Source: Bacteroidaceae bacterium (GTDB lineage: Bacteria; Bacteroidota; Bacteroidia; Bacteroidales; Bacteroidaceae). Taken from it: a DNA stretch of 43,632 bases. The position numbers and the translations under genes are program-made. The stretch spans positions 1 through 43,632 of the forward strand of contig JAGAYF010000015.1 of the NCBI GenBank assembly GCA_017940605.1. The letters run 5' to 3'. Below are positions 9,531-17,659 of this stretch, piece after piece. A model generated the notes under the pieces. The model saw only the letters and a list, made by a program, of their open reading frames with translations. It made no database searches and was not told the origin of the DNA. Position 1 is the first letter of the stretch. Each line of letters begins with the position of its first letter.

Positions 9531-10109
9531 CTATCGACCGCCGTTAATCAATGTGCCCTGCTGAAGAATGGGAATGGAGTCGTGCTTGTCGGTCGTGCTT
9601 TGGGAAGTGCTGTCGGATGCGGATTCAACAAGTTGGAAAGACTGAATGGTCTTGATGCCGCATGTGGCAAAATATTTTTCCAATTTTCCTGTAATGATAA
9701 TGGCGCGATGGTGTAGCTCGGGATGTTCCATCAGGTTCAGTGTATTACGGAAATAGGAATCCTTCTCCAATCTGACAGGAAAGCAGTTGTTGCCAACCGT
9801 TTCGTAGCGGCTGGAGGCCAAAAGAATGTTTGTGCTATTGGTAAAAGGCGGTTGAAATTGTGCCGAAGCCAATTGTGTGCCTGTGGCAGTACCCACGATG
9901 TAGCCTTTTATGTGGATTGTGGTGTCTTGGCCGTACTTGAATATAGCTTGGGCTTCTTCAATGGTGTGGACAGTCATTGTAGAATCGGTAATGAGGATGG
10001 GTGTGTCAGGCTGTGTGGGAGATGCTGGCTGGGTGAAATCCTGTCGTTCGCATGCTGCAAGCAGGAGTGCCAATAGCATGGGGAGGGTGTAAATAAAGTA
10101 AAATTTCAT
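9531..10109 (-). CDS. DUF6359-type lipoprotein
   Basis: A 192-residue lipoprotein. The signal sequence ends in a lipobox LLLAAC with the lipidated Cys at residue 20, followed by a Ser/Thr/Pro-rich linker. The body from about residue 45 resembles the small OB-fold-like domain annotated as DUF6359 in Bacteroidales (patterns IHIKGYIVGTATG, NILLASS, then a GKLEKYF strand). The C-terminal 25 residues are Ser/Thr/Asp-rich and probably disordered. It is likely anchored at the outer membrane or cell surface; its function is unknown. The -7 box at 10131-10138 would drive it, and it converges on the glp operon. Confidence 0.75.
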   Translation of the reverse strand: MKFYFIYTLPMLLALLLAACERQDFTQPASPTQPDTPILITDSTMTVHTIEEAQAIFKYGQDTTIHIKGYIVGTATGTQLASAQFQPPFTNSTNILLASSRYETVGNNCFPVRLEKDSYFRNTLNLMEHPELHHRAIIITGKLEKYFATCGIKTIQSFQLVESASDSTSQSTTDKHDSIPILQQGTLINGGR

Positions 10110-10130
10110 GCGAACTTGTCAATGGATGTG

Positions 10131-10138
10131 CAAATATA
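10131..10138 (-). promoter_or_regulatory. -7 box of the DUF6359 gene
   Basis: Read on the - strand this is TATATTTG, a full match to the Bacteroidetes TAnnTTTG element, 21 nt before the lipoprotein start. No convincing -33 TTTG stands at the expected distance. It forms a divergent promoter region with the box at 10174-10181. Confidence 0.5.
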
Positions 10139-10173
10139 CAAATGCTTTTGTGTTCCGTCGACGTTGTTTTGTG

Positions 10174-10181
10174 TAATTTTG
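10174..10181 (+). promoter_or_regulatory. -7 box of the polyferredoxin gene
   Basis: TAATTTTG matches TAnnTTTG and lies 18 nt before the chosen ATG at 10200. A TTTG stands at 10147-10150, 23 nt upstream, slightly far for a -33 element. The box supports the start at 10200 over an earlier in-frame ATG at 10122, which would lie upstream of it. Confidence 0.6.
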
Positions 10182-10199
10182 CATCAAATTTATAGAATC

Positions 10200-10919
10200 A
10201 TGGTAAAATGGTGCGTGCTGATCGTTGTCATTATCATATTTTGCTTGTGGACGTTGCATGACAGGGTGCAGCGTGGCAGGAAAAAACAAAAGACGGCAGT
10301 CAATCGCAGCAGGCGTAAGTTCCTTACAATGTCGGCTTCCCTCATGCATGATGAAGGCACGGCTGCATTGGCAGGCAAGGTGGCTGGCGGCGTAGCGGCT
10401 GTGACGGGTAGACGCAATCCTAAGAGTAAGGTGCGGTTATTGCCTGCCGGAGCGGTGAGCGAAGAACATTTTTTGTCGAAATGTAATGCCTGTATGGCCT
10501 GTGTGGAGGCATGTCCGCAGCATGTCCTGGAACCTGGGATGAGTTTGGGCGAAGGCATGTCCATGCGATTGAACTTCCGACAAAACGGTTGCCTGGAAGA
10601 TTGTGTGAAATGCAATGAAGTATGTGCACCAGGAGCCCTGACGGCCATTTCGACAGAGGATAAAAAAACAATACAGATAGGCCATGCTGTCTGGGTGCGC
10701 GAAAACTGCAAGGCAGCTCAGGGTGAGGAATGCACGGCCTGCGTGGATGCCTGTCGTAACAAGTGCATTGAGATGATACAGAACGGCCGGCATTTCTATC
10801 CTATTATCAGCAGTGAGCATTGCACGGGATGCGGAATGTGCGAGGCCCATTGTCCTGCCTCACCGCTGAAGGCCATCTATGTGGAGGCCTTTCAGGTGCA
10901 CCGTGAAATCATGGGGTAG
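10200..10919 (+). CDS. Membrane-anchored polyferredoxin (NapG/MauM-like 4Fe-4S protein)
   Basis: The 239-residue product has an N-terminal transmembrane helix (residues 3-19), a basic stretch, and then four cysteine groups. The first is C95/C98/C101/C105 and the last C208/C211/C214/C218, both classical CxxCxxCxxxC(P) ferredoxin motifs. Two middle groups (CLEDCVKCNEVC, and ECTACVDACRNKC) complete a four-cluster pattern like NapG, NapF or MauM. It should carry electrons at the membrane. Between helix and clusters sits SRRKFLT (residues 37-43), which looks like a twin-arginine motif although it is not at the N-terminus. No partner oxidoreductase is adjacent, so the redox partner is unknown. The start is fixed by the -7 box 18 nt upstream. 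Confidence 0.8.
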   Translation: MVKWCVLIVVIIIFCLWTLHDRVQRGRKKQKTAVNRSRRKFLTMSASLMHDEGTAALAGKVAGGVAAVTGRRNPKSKVRLLPAGAVSEEHFLSKCNACMACVEACPQHVLEPGMSLGEGMSMRLNFRQNGCLEDCVKCNEVCAPGALTAISTEDKKTIQIGHAVWVRENCKAAQGEECTACVDACRNKCIEMIQNGRHFYPIISSEHCTGCGMCEAHCPASPLKAIYVEAFQVHREIMG

Positions 10920-10981
10920 GATGTTTTCAGGAAACAAAGCGGGTAATTATGAAGTTAAATCTAACCATAAAGAGAAGAACC

Positions 10982-12145
10982 ATGAACAAGAAATCGCTCA
11001 TCATCGTACTGCTTGCCCTCGTATCGCTGGCAGGGCAGGCACAAGAAGTCAATCCGTTCCTTTCGTTTATCCAAAGGCAGACGGCAAAACCATTTGACTA
11101 CGTCACGCAGAAATTAAAGATGTATAACGTGGTTTCGTTGGGTGAAGACCATTGGGTGAAAGACCACATGCAGTTTCTGGCAGACTACCTTGACTACATT
11201 GCAAGCGACACGACATTCCATATAGACGCACTTGCATGGGAAAGCGGCAACAGTATAGACCAAAAGAAGGCAGACACATTGATGAGGTCGAAAACCTTTC
11301 GTGAGGACTTGGCGCTTCAGATACTCCGCAACGCCGCTGATACATACGGATGGCCGTACAAGGAAGCCATAGAGGACATCAAAGCTTTGTGGCGATACAA
11401 CAAAAAGCAGGAAAAGTTTACCCGTTTACTCTTGCTTGACCCTCCATACATGCTGGAAGTGCTGGATGGTGAAAGATATGAATATACGTTGAGCCGCGAC
11501 CAGTCCACGGCCAACAAGATTGCAGGCTATGTGGGTTGGAACATGAAGGTTCTCTACTATGCTGGCTCTTCGCATACACAGCGCCAGTTCCATTATTCCT
11601 ACAACACGGAATCGGGGATGTACCATGTCCAGGCTACCGCAGGCAAGATACTGTCCATCCTCTATCCCAACAGAGTGTTTTCCATCAAACTGTGGGGTGG
11701 TTTGATGGAAAGCTACGGCTACGTTCCTGCAAAGGATGATTACCGTTGGGAGCGGTGCGGCGACGGATTGGCCGATGAAGCATTCCGTCGGAATGATAAC
11801 CGTCCCGTTGCTTTCGACATGGCGGGCAGTCCGTTTGCCGACATCAAAGTATCGGACTTCTTCCATTTCAGCTATACTGAGCAGATGCTGAGTAGGACAA
11901 ACGGCAGTCCATTTAGGGAAACCGAAACGATGGGCGATCGCATTGATGGCATTGTCTTTTTCCGTCCGGTCAATGAGTTTTCCATTCCGCACATTGAGCC
12001 CAAATTGTTTGACGACAGTTTTGTCGAGCGCATAGGCAAGCGCACCAAGGGCGAGGTGAAGACATGTAGCGATGTGTACCGATACATGAAGAAAGCCCAT
12101 CCTGTATTGGCCGAAGAGGCAGACAAATATATAGAAGAAAAATAA
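10982..12145 (+). CDS. Secreted GExH/GxxH protein (EreA/ChaN/Tiki-like), function unknown
   Basis: A 387-residue protein with a signal peptide ending near residue 21 (LVSLAGQAQ) and no lipobox, so it is probably periplasmic. The pattern SLGEDHW (Gly54, Glu55, His57) and a later AGSSH (Gly195, His198) resemble the GExH and GxxH motifs shared by erythromycin-esterase-like, ChaN haem-binding and Tiki/TraB proteins. I cannot assign a substrate and do not claim macrolide resistance. The ATG at 10982 directly precedes a normal signal peptide; an in-frame ATG at 10949 would add basic residues in front of it. It follows the polyferredoxin by 62 nt on the same strand and ends at a symmetrical terminator. 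Confidence 0.6.
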   Translation: MNKKSLIIVLLALVSLAGQAQEVNPFLSFIQRQTAKPFDYVTQKLKMYNVVSLGEDHWVKDHMQFLADYLDYIASDTTFHIDALAWESGNSIDQKKADTLMRSKTFREDLALQILRNAADTYGWPYKEAIEDIKALWRYNKKQEKFTRLLLLDPPYMLEVLDGERYEYTLSRDQSTANKIAGYVGWNMKVLYYAGSSHTQRQFHYSYNTESGMYHVQATAGKILSILYPNRVFSIKLWGGLMESYGYVPAKDDYRWERCGDGLADEAFRRNDNRPVAFDMAGSPFADIKVSDFFHFSYTEQMLSRTNGSPFRETETMGDRIDGIVFFRPVNEFSIPHIEPKLFDDSFVERIGKRTKGEVKTCSDVYRYMKKAHPVLAEEADKYIEEK

Positions 12146-12168
12146 TCAATAAACTAAATACAAAATAG

Positions 12169-12201
12169 AAAAGGCATCTGCCATATAGGCAGATGCCTTT
12201 C
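12169..12201. terminator. Bidirectional terminator between converging genes
   Basis: GGCATCTGCC (12173-12182) and GGCAGATGCC (12188-12197) form a perfect 10-bp stem with a 5-nt loop, flanked by AAA and TTT. It lies between the stops of the GExH protein (+) and the DUF4468 protein (-). Confidence 0.85.
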
Positions 12202-12228
12202 TATGATGACAAGAAAAAGATTTTGTGA

Positions 12229-12867
12229 CTAAAATTGTGCATCGGCCTCCTGGAAGATGGCATTTACCCTGTCGATCGTGGCACGGCGGAATTTTCCAGG
12301 TTCTTTCAGGAACTTTGTCTTTGATTTGTTGAATGCTTGGCTGTCTGTAATCCAATCTTCGGCCTTGAGGTACGAACCACCGGTCTCGCGCTCGGCCTCA
12401 TATCGGTAGGATAGGTTGTTGATGGTAAGGAGTACGGTGTTCTCCTGAACGTCAATGGTCATTTGGTAGAAGAAGTCGGTCACGTCCTTTTCCCACGCGC
12501 GCAACTTAAATGCCATTTCTTCTGCCATGCTGGCAATGACTTTGCCTTGTTGGGCATCGGCAACGGTGATTTGGGATATTTCGGTCTTTTGAGACTGCTC
12601 AATCAAATTTTCTGCAAACTGCTGTGCCTTCTTCATCAAAGTTTCCTGCGACACTCCCTTTGTTGTTATCTTCTTCTGGAAAGTGACAATGCCGTCCTTG
12701 ACAGGAACTTTGCCCGTCCAGTACTTGGCTTTGTCGTCGTTCAGTTTCTTTTCGGCTTTTACCTTCCGGTTGCTTGCTCCTTGGCGCAGAACGTTATCAT
12801 TGGCGTTCTGAGAAAAGCTAAACGCGGTAAGGCTCATGGCCAGCAGTAATAAAAATATTTTCTTCAT
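12229..12867 (-). CDS. DUF4468 domain-containing secreted protein
   Basis: A 212-residue protein with a clear signal peptide (MKKIFLLLLAMSLTAFSFSQ). The middle part resembles DUF4468, a domain common in Bacteroidales and described as having a TBP-like fold: GIVTFQKKITTKG near residue 60, then an amphipathic helix and two strands ending in LLTINNLSYRYEAE near residue 150. The role of the family is unknown. Many Lys/Gln/Glu residues suggest a soluble periplasmic protein. It has its own -7 box at 12891-12898 and shares a terminator with the converging gene. Confidence 0.75.
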   Translation of the reverse strand: MKKIFLLLLAMSLTAFSFSQNANDNVLRQGASNRKVKAEKKLNDDKAKYWTGKVPVKDGIVTFQKKITTKGVSQETLMKKAQQFAENLIEQSQKTEISQITVADAQQGKVIASMAEEMAFKLRAWEKDVTDFFYQMTIDVQENTVLLTINNLSYRYEAERETGGSYLKAEDWITDSQAFNKSKTKFLKEPGKFRRATIDRVNAIFQEADAQF

Positions 12868-12890
12868 CGTGATAAGTGTTTATTTCAAGG

Positions 12891-12898
12891 CAAAAATA
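12891..12898 (-). promoter_or_regulatory. -7 box of the DUF4468 gene
   Basis: On the - strand this reads TATTTTTG, matching TAnnTTTG, 23 nt before the start codon. A weak TTG stands 22 nt further upstream. It lies between the lipid kinase stop and this gene, so the two same-strand genes are probably transcribed separately. Confidence 0.55.
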
Positions 12899-12983
12899 GG
12901 ATATTTTGCGGATATGGATGCAATAAAAGGCGTTTTTCTTTGAAAAAAGTGATGTTTTTAATGGTTGTGCGCCGTGCTGTGCG

Positions 12984-14003
12984 CTACAATCCTAGTTTTT
13001 CCAATATCTCGCGGCTGCTATTGGCAATCGTTTGGCCCAATATGGTGTTGGAGTACATCTTGTTGCGGAAGACAATGGACAAAGCCTGTATGAAAGGCAG
13101 GGGCTTTATATTCGCCCGCTGGTTAATGATGACGTGAAGCTGTTGCGGAATGGCCTCCAACGTGATTTCGCGCGCTCCCCAAAACGGATCGCCGTCCCTG
13201 TGCAGGTATCCCTCGCCTTGGCGTTGTATCTTGAGCTTCCTGGTCTGAAACATTTTTACGTTGCCCTTGTTGGGGAGCGTCCCGTTAAGGAATTGGATGG
13301 CCAGGATGGGGGCTTCCACAAAGTTGAACGGCTCTATGATGGTGACGTCCAACACGCCGTCATCCATGGAGGCCTTGGGGGCAATGTAGGCATTGTTGCC
13401 GTATTGAGAGGCGTTGGCACAGGTAATGAGGAAGGCCTTGTGTTCCGAAACGTTCCCGTTTTCGTCCTCCAGGAGGTAGGTCTCGGGTTTGTAGTTCAGT
13501 ATTTCGCGCACGGCATTCTCTACATAGGAAAGCGGACCGCGCTTCATACTGCTGTCGAACTTGGCACTGATGTAGGCATCAAATCCCATGCCGCAGGTAC
13601 AGAAGAAAGGCAAGCCGTTGATGCGTCCGTAGTCGATGGCCTTGACTTGGTATTCATTGATGAGGCCTACTGCTTTCCTGTACTCTAAGGGGATGTGCAG
13701 GTGACGCGCCAATCCGTTGCCCGAACCGCAGGGAATGATGCCCAGCGCCGTTCGTGAGTTGACCAGGGAGCGTGCAATTTCATTGATAGTCCCGTCGCCC
13801 CCCACGGCAACCACTGCATCCATTCCGTTCTCAACTGCCATGGTCGCCATGACGGCTGCATGGCCGCTGTATGAGGTGTATTTGATGCGCCAGTCAAAGC
13901 GCGAGGAGTCCATCGTGGATTCGATGGCTGTCTCAATCAGGTGCTTTGACGTGCCGCCCGATATAGGATTGATGATAAACAGGATGCGTTGTCTTGTATC
14001 CAT
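12984..14003 (-). CDS. Diacylglycerol/sphingoid lipid kinase-family protein (YegS/DagK-like)
   Basis: A 339-residue protein of the diacylglycerol-kinase catalytic family. The N-terminal nucleotide-binding domain shows INPISGG at residues 11-17, VGGDGT at 67-72 and PCGSGNGLARHL near 98, the hallmark loops of YegS/DgkB and sphingosine kinases. The C-terminal beta-sandwich domain is complete. It phosphorylates a membrane lipid with ATP; the lipid cannot be read from sequence. Divergence from serine palmitoyltransferase makes a sphingoid base or ceramide a reasonable guess besides diacylglycerol. The ATG at 14003 is preferred over 14015 and 14027 because the -7 box at 14025-14032 places the transcript start near 14018. 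Confidence 0.87.
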   Translation of the reverse strand: MDTRQRILFIINPISGGTSKHLIETAIESTMDSSRFDWRIKYTSYSGHAAVMATMAVENGMDAVVAVGGDGTINEIARSLVNSRTALGIIPCGSGNGLARHLHIPLEYRKAVGLINEYQVKAIDYGRINGLPFFCTCGMGFDAYISAKFDSSMKRGPLSYVENAVREILNYKPETYLLEDENGNVSEHKAFLITCANASQYGNNAYIAPKASMDDGVLDVTIIEPFNFVEAPILAIQFLNGTLPNKGNVKMFQTRKLKIQRQGEGYLHRDGDPFWGAREITLEAIPQQLHVIINQRANIKPLPFIQALSIVFRNKMYSNTILGQTIANSSREILEKLGL

Positions 14004-14024
14004 ATTCCTTCCCATTAGGGACTG

Positions 14025-14032
14025 CAAAGATA
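14025..14032 (-). promoter_or_regulatory. -7 box of the lipid kinase gene
   Basis: On the - strand this reads TATCTTTG, identical to the -7 box of the divergent serine palmitoyltransferase gene. It is 21 nt before the chosen ATG. No -33 element is obvious. Confidence 0.6.
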
Positions 14033-14154
14033 GTGATTTTCTCGGTAAGTTTCCATCCTGTTTACCATAATAAAATTATAAAGTCTCCTTACTTTAAAAT
14101 AAGTTGTTTTTATATCCTTTTTTTGACTTTTTGTAGCAAAAATGAACAATTTAT

Positions 14155-14185
14155 TTTGACATTTCAACTACTTAATGTATCTTTG
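14155..14185 (+). promoter_or_regulatory. Promoter of serine palmitoyltransferase (-33 and -7)
   Basis: TTTG at 14155-14158, 19 nt, then TATCTTTG at 14178-14185: a textbook Bacteroidetes primary-sigma promoter. The transcript would start near 14192, leaving a leader of about 40 nt before the ATG at 14231 and excluding no in-frame start. The divergent gap 14004-14230 holds nothing else recognisable. Confidence 0.85.
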
Positions 14186-14230
14186 CAGCCTGATTTGTTG
14201 TGAACGTATAATTTGAGATATAAAACCAAT

Positions 14231-15415
14231 ATGGGATTATTACAAGACAGGCTCAAGCAATACACCCTTCCGCAGCAGTATATGAAGATGGGAATCTACC
14301 CATATTTCCGTGAAATAGGCGGCAAGGAAGGAACGGAGGTAAAAATGGATGGCCATGACATCCTAATGTTTGGCTCCAATGCTTACACGGGCTTAATTGA
14401 CGATGACAGGGTAATCGAAGCCGCAAGCAAGGCACTGCATAAGTACGGATCGGGCTGCGCAGGCTCCCGATTCCTGAACGGAACACTTGATTTGCATGTC
14501 CAACTGGAGAAAGAGTTGGCTGAGTTCATTGGAAAGGATGAGACGCTCAGCTTCTCGACCGGCTTCAGCGTCAATGCGGGTGTCATAGCCTGCCTGACGA
14601 GCAAGGACGACTACATTATCTGCGACGACCGCGACCATGCTTCCATAGTTGACGGCCGTCGTCTTTCTTTTTCCAAGCCATTGAAGTACAAACACAATGA
14701 CATGGAGGACTTGGAGAAGCAGTTGAAGCGCTGCAACCCCGATGCCGTTAAGCTCATTGTGGTCGACGGCGTCTTCTCCATGGAAGGCGACTTGGCCAAC
14801 CTGCCCGAGATTATCAGGCTGAAGCATAAGTACAACGCCAGCGTGATGGTCGACGAGGCTCATGGCTTGGGCGTGTTCGGCCGCCAGGGACGCGGTGTGT
14901 GCGACCATTTCGGATTGACCGACGAGGTGGATTTGATTATGGGAACGTTCAGCAAATCGCTGGCATCCATTGGAGGATTCATCGCTGCCGACAGCAGCAT
15001 CATCAACTGGCTGCGCCACAACACGCGCACCTATATATTCAGTGCCAGCAACACGCCGGCGGCCACGGCTGCCGCGCTTGAGGCGCTCCACATCATACAA
15101 AACGAGCCCGAGCGCATAGAAAACCTGTGGAAAGTGACCAACTATGCGCTGAAACGCTTCCGCGATGCCGGCTTTGAGATAGGAGAGACAGAGTCTCCCA
15201 TTATTCCGCTCTATGTTCGCGACACAGAGAAAACCTTCATGGTGACCAAGCGCGCGTTTGATGAGGGAGTGTTCATCAATCCCGTTATTCCTCCTGCCTG
15301 TGCCCCGCAAGACACGCTGGTTCGCTTTGCTCTCATGGCCACCCACACGCAAGAGCAGGTGGACCGTGGTGTAGAGGCCCTCATCAAGGTGTTCAAGGAA
15401 ATGGATCTTTTGTAA
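14231..15415 (+). CDS. Serine palmitoyltransferase (alpha-oxoamine synthase family)
   Basis: A 394-residue PLP enzyme. The lysine that binds PLP is Lys242 in GTFSKSLASIGG, and VDEAHGLGVFG supplies the cofactor-contacting Asp and His. Alpha-oxoamine synthases include glycine C-acetyltransferase (Kbl), AONS (BioF) and serine palmitoyltransferase. GSNAYTGL near the N-terminus, the IGGFIAAD stretch and the host group favour serine palmitoyltransferase, which condenses L-serine with a fatty acyl-CoA or acyl-ACP to make 3-ketosphinganine, the first step of sphingolipid synthesis in Bacteroidales. The ATG at 14231 is used because an in-frame ATG at 14213 adds six unrelated residues. The gene has a strong promoter and terminator and is monocistronic. 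Kbl is the main alternative. Confidence 0.82.
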   Translation: MGLLQDRLKQYTLPQQYMKMGIYPYFREIGGKEGTEVKMDGHDILMFGSNAYTGLIDDDRVIEAASKALHKYGSGCAGSRFLNGTLDLHVQLEKELAEFIGKDETLSFSTGFSVNAGVIACLTSKDDYIICDDRDHASIVDGRRLSFSKPLKYKHNDMEDLEKQLKRCNPDAVKLIVVDGVFSMEGDLANLPEIIRLKHKYNASVMVDEAHGLGVFGRQGRGVCDHFGLTDEVDLIMGTFSKSLASIGGFIAADSSIINWLRHNTRTYIFSASNTPAATAAALEALHIIQNEPERIENLWKVTNYALKRFRDAGFEIGETESPIIPLYVRDTEKTFMVTKRAFDEGVFINPVIPPACAPQDTLVRFALMATHTQEQVDRGVEALIKVFKEMDLL

Positions 15416-15440
15416 AGGATATTCATATTGCCTACAATGA

Positions 15441-15470
15441 AAATCCCGCACATCTGTGCGGGATTTTTTG
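15441..15470 (+). terminator. Intrinsic terminator of serine palmitoyltransferase
   Basis: AAATCCCGCAC (15441-15451) pairs with GTGCGGGATTT (15456-15466) around a 4-nt loop, followed by a T-run to 15469. It begins 26 nt after the stop codon. Confidence 0.92.
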
Positions 15471-15546
15471 TTTGTCCAGGGCCATGCACTGCATTGTCCA
15501 TGCAGGACCATCCTGCGTGAGTCCGCGAGGCAATGGTGTTATGGGC

Positions 15547-15650
15547 AGTTTTGTCGCCTTGTTTGAAAATTATAGTGCCTTGTAGGTGTGCTTTTTACGC
15601 CTTGTCTGAGAAATGAGAGGCCGCGTTCTCATTCTTTTGCGCCTTGCACA
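15547..15650 (+). repeat. Degenerate 21-22 bp tandem array A (five units)
   Basis: Five copies of a CGCCTTG-like core begin at 15555, 15576, 15598, 15619 (as GGCCGCG) and 15640, spaced 21, 22, 21 and 21 nt. Most are preceded by a T-run and a purine; the third, TTTTTACGCCTTGTCTGAGA, is the best match to the consensus TTTTrCGCCTTGTyTGAAA seen in three other gaps of this window. Stop codons fall in all useful frames, so it is not coding. It lies in the 491-nt gap between serine palmitoyltransferase and pfp, on the coding strand of pfp, about 220 bp before the pfp -7 box. The rest of the gap (15651-15860) shows no gene or clear structure. Confidence 0.75.
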
Positions 15651-15865
15651 GGAGGATTGACCTTGGAAATATCACGGAGGTGCTGAATCGCGGACGGAAT
15701 ATGGCATTCCCGGGCAGGAGGAACGGTGCTTGTGGGGCGGCTGATGAGGAAAATATAGGCTAAAGTAGGCGACGTGATGGATGGAAATGGAAAACTTTTT
15801 GACGACAACGGATTCCGCAGGGTGATTTCCTGGGCAAAACACGCGCTTGTTTGCTCAAAATAATG

Positions 15866-15873
15866 TAATTTTG
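15866..15873 (+). promoter_or_regulatory. -7 box of pfp
   Basis: TAATTTTG matches TAnnTTTG and stands 33 nt before the pfp ATG. TTG and TTTG occur at 15847-15853 but closer than the usual 19-21 nt. Confidence 0.6.
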
Positions 15874-15906
15874 CACAGACTTTGAATTTCTATATCTGGA
15901 TAAAAT

Positions 15907-17556
15907 ATGAATAAGAGTGCTTTACAAGTGGCAAGGGCAAACTATCAACCCAAATTGCCCAAAGGTTTGCAGGGAACGGTTACCCTGAAGGAAGGTGCGC
16001 CCACTCAGAGTGTGGGCGACCAGGATGAGATCAAAAATCTTTTTCCGAATACTTACGGACTGCCATTGGTGGAATTTGTCCCCAGTGCCGATGGTAAGAG
16101 CGATGCAACAAATACAAGCGTCAACGTGGGCGTGATCCTTTCCGGCGGCCAGGCTCCGGGCGGACACAACGTTATCAGTGGTTTGTTTGACGGCATCAAG
16201 AAACTGAACCCCAACAACAAGCTCTATGGATTCCTGCTGGGTCCCGGTGGCCTGGTGGATCACAAATACGTGGAACTGACGGCCGAAGTAATTGATGAGT
16301 ACCGCAATACGGGTGGTTTTGACATCATAGGGTCGGGCCGTACAAAATTGGAGGAAGTGGATCAGTTTGAGAGCGGCCTCAAAATTCTGAAGGAACTCAA
16401 CATCAACGCTGTTGTCATCATTGGCGGCGACGATTCCAACACCAATGCCTGCGTGCTGGCCGAGTACTACCTGGCTAAGGGTACGGGCGTACAGGTGATA
16501 GGCTGCCCCAAGACCATTGACGGCGACCTGAAGAATGACCAGATTGAGACCAGTTTCGGTTTTGACACGGCCACGAAGACTTATGCCGAATTGATTGGCA
16601 ATATTGAACGTGATGCCAACAGTGCCAAGAAGTATTGGCACTTCATTAAGCTGATGGGCCGCAGTGCTTCGCACATCGCATTGGAATGTGCCTTGGAGAC
16701 GCAGCCCAACATCTGTCTCATATCGGAGGAGATACAGGAAAAAGGCCAGACACTGGACGATGTGGTGACCTATATAGCCCAGGCTGTTGCCGACCGTGCT
16801 GCCGAGGGCAAGAACTACGGCGTGGCCCTCATTCCTGAAGGCCTGATTGAGTTCATTCCTGCCGTGAAGAAGCTGATTGCTGAGCTGAACGACCTGCTGT
16901 CTTCGCCGGAATATGCTGCCGACGCACCGGCCGACCGCATTGAGTGGCTGAACAACAAGCTTTCTGCCGAGAATGCCCCCGTCTTTGCCTCGCTGCCCCG
17001 TGCATTTGCCGAGCAGCTGACGGGCGAGCGCGACCCTCACGGCAATGTGCAGGTGTCATTGATTGAAACTGAGAAGCTGCTGTCGCAGATGGTGGCCAAG
17101 AAACTGGAGCAGTGGAAGGCTGAGGGCCGGTTCAAGGGTAAGTTTGCTGCGCAGCATCACTTCTTCGGCTATGAAGGCCGTTGCGCCGCTCCTTCCAACT
17201 TTGACGCCGACTATTGCTATTCGCTGGGCGTGAGCGCATCGGAACTGATTGCCCGCGGCAAGACGGGCTACATGGCCATCGTGAAGAACACGACCGCACC
17301 GGCCGACCAGTGGGTGGCAGGCGGTGTGCCCATCACCATGATGATGAACATGGAGCGTCGCAGCGGCAAGATGAAGCCCGTTATTCGCAAGGCGTTGGTG
17401 GAATTGGACGGCGCACCGTTCAAGACCTTTGCTTCGCAGCGCGATGAGTGGAAGAAGAACACCTGCTACCTCTATCCCGGACCCATTCAGTATTGGGGGC
17501 CGAGCGAAGTGTGTGACAAGACGACCGAGACACTGCGCCTGGAGCAGCAGAAATAA
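15907..17556 (+). CDS. pfp: Diphosphate--fructose-6-phosphate 1-phosphotransferase (PPi-dependent phosphofructokinase)
   Basis: The 549-residue length and sequence fit the long PPi-dependent phosphofructokinase group. [10 protein letters not shown] near residue 80 is the phosphate-binding loop. GGDDS at 173-177 has Asp in place of the Gly found in ATP enzymes, and PKTIDGD at 201-207 carries Lys202; both are established marks of PPi use. The enzyme reversibly makes fructose-1,6-bisphosphate from fructose-6-phosphate with pyrophosphate, saving ATP in an anaerobe and also serving gluconeogenesis. It has its own -7 box 33 nt upstream and lies downstream of repeat array A. A structured stretch separates it from the lysozyme gene. 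Confidence 0.95.
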   Translation: MNKSALQVARANYQPKLPKGLQGTVTLKEGAPTQSVGDQDEIKNLFPNTYGLPLVEFVPSADGKSDATNTSVNVGVILSGGQAPGGHNVISGLFDGIKKLNPNNKLYGFLLGPGGLVDHKYVELTAEVIDEYRNTGGFDIIGSGRTKLEEVDQFESGLKILKELNINAVVIIGGDDSNTNACVLAEYYLAKGTGVQVIGCPKTIDGDLKNDQIETSFGFDTATKTYAELIGNIERDANSAKKYWHFIKLMGRSASHIALECALETQPNICLISEEIQEKGQTLDDVVTYIAQAVADRAAEGKNYGVALIPEGLIEFIPAVKKLIAELNDLLSSPEYAADAPADRIEWLNNKLSAENAPVFASLPRAFAEQLTGERDPHGNVQVSLIETEKLLSQMVAKKLEQWKAEGRFKGKFAAQHHFFGYEGRCAAPSNFDADYCYSLGVSASELIARGKTGYMAIVKNTTAPADQWVAGGVPITMMMNMERRSGKMKPVIRKALVELDGAPFKTFASQRDEWKKNTCYLYPGPIQYWGPSEVCDKTTETLRLEQQK

Positions 17557-17609
17557 AGAAATAGGGTGGTACGTCGCCTCAACGCAGGTGATGCACCGCC
17601 GATAGTACC

Positions 17610-17646
17610 GTAGAGACACCCCAAGCTTTTTCCAAGGTGTCTCTAC
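17610..17646 (+). terminator. Hairpin between pfp and the GH25 gene
   Basis: GTAGAGACACC (17610-17620) and GGTGTCTCTAC (17636-17646) form a perfect 11-bp stem with a 15-nt loop, followed by only TTT. It could be a weak or attenuating terminator rather than a full stop, because the next start is 13 nt later and no promoter is seen between. Confidence 0.55.
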
Positions 17647-17659
17647 TTTGGTTAAGAAA

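Noticed and set aside
10982-12145. Macrolide-resistance erythromycin esterase
   Set aside because: Only short motifs agree. The protein has a signal peptide and is otherwise unlike Ere enzymes, so a resistance claim is not supported.
15547-15650. The arrays as CRISPR
   Set aside because: CRISPR repeats are near-identical with unique spacers of similar length and a total period of about 60-70 nt. Here the whole unit is 21-22 nt, degenerate, with no spacer and no cas gene nearby.
15922-17040. Long open frame on the - strand opposite pfp (372 codons)
   Set aside because: It is the antisense of a well-conserved enzyme gene and arises from the GC-rich codon bias; it has no family resemblance. 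The long frames opposite serine palmitoyltransferase and the helicase are rejected for the same reason.
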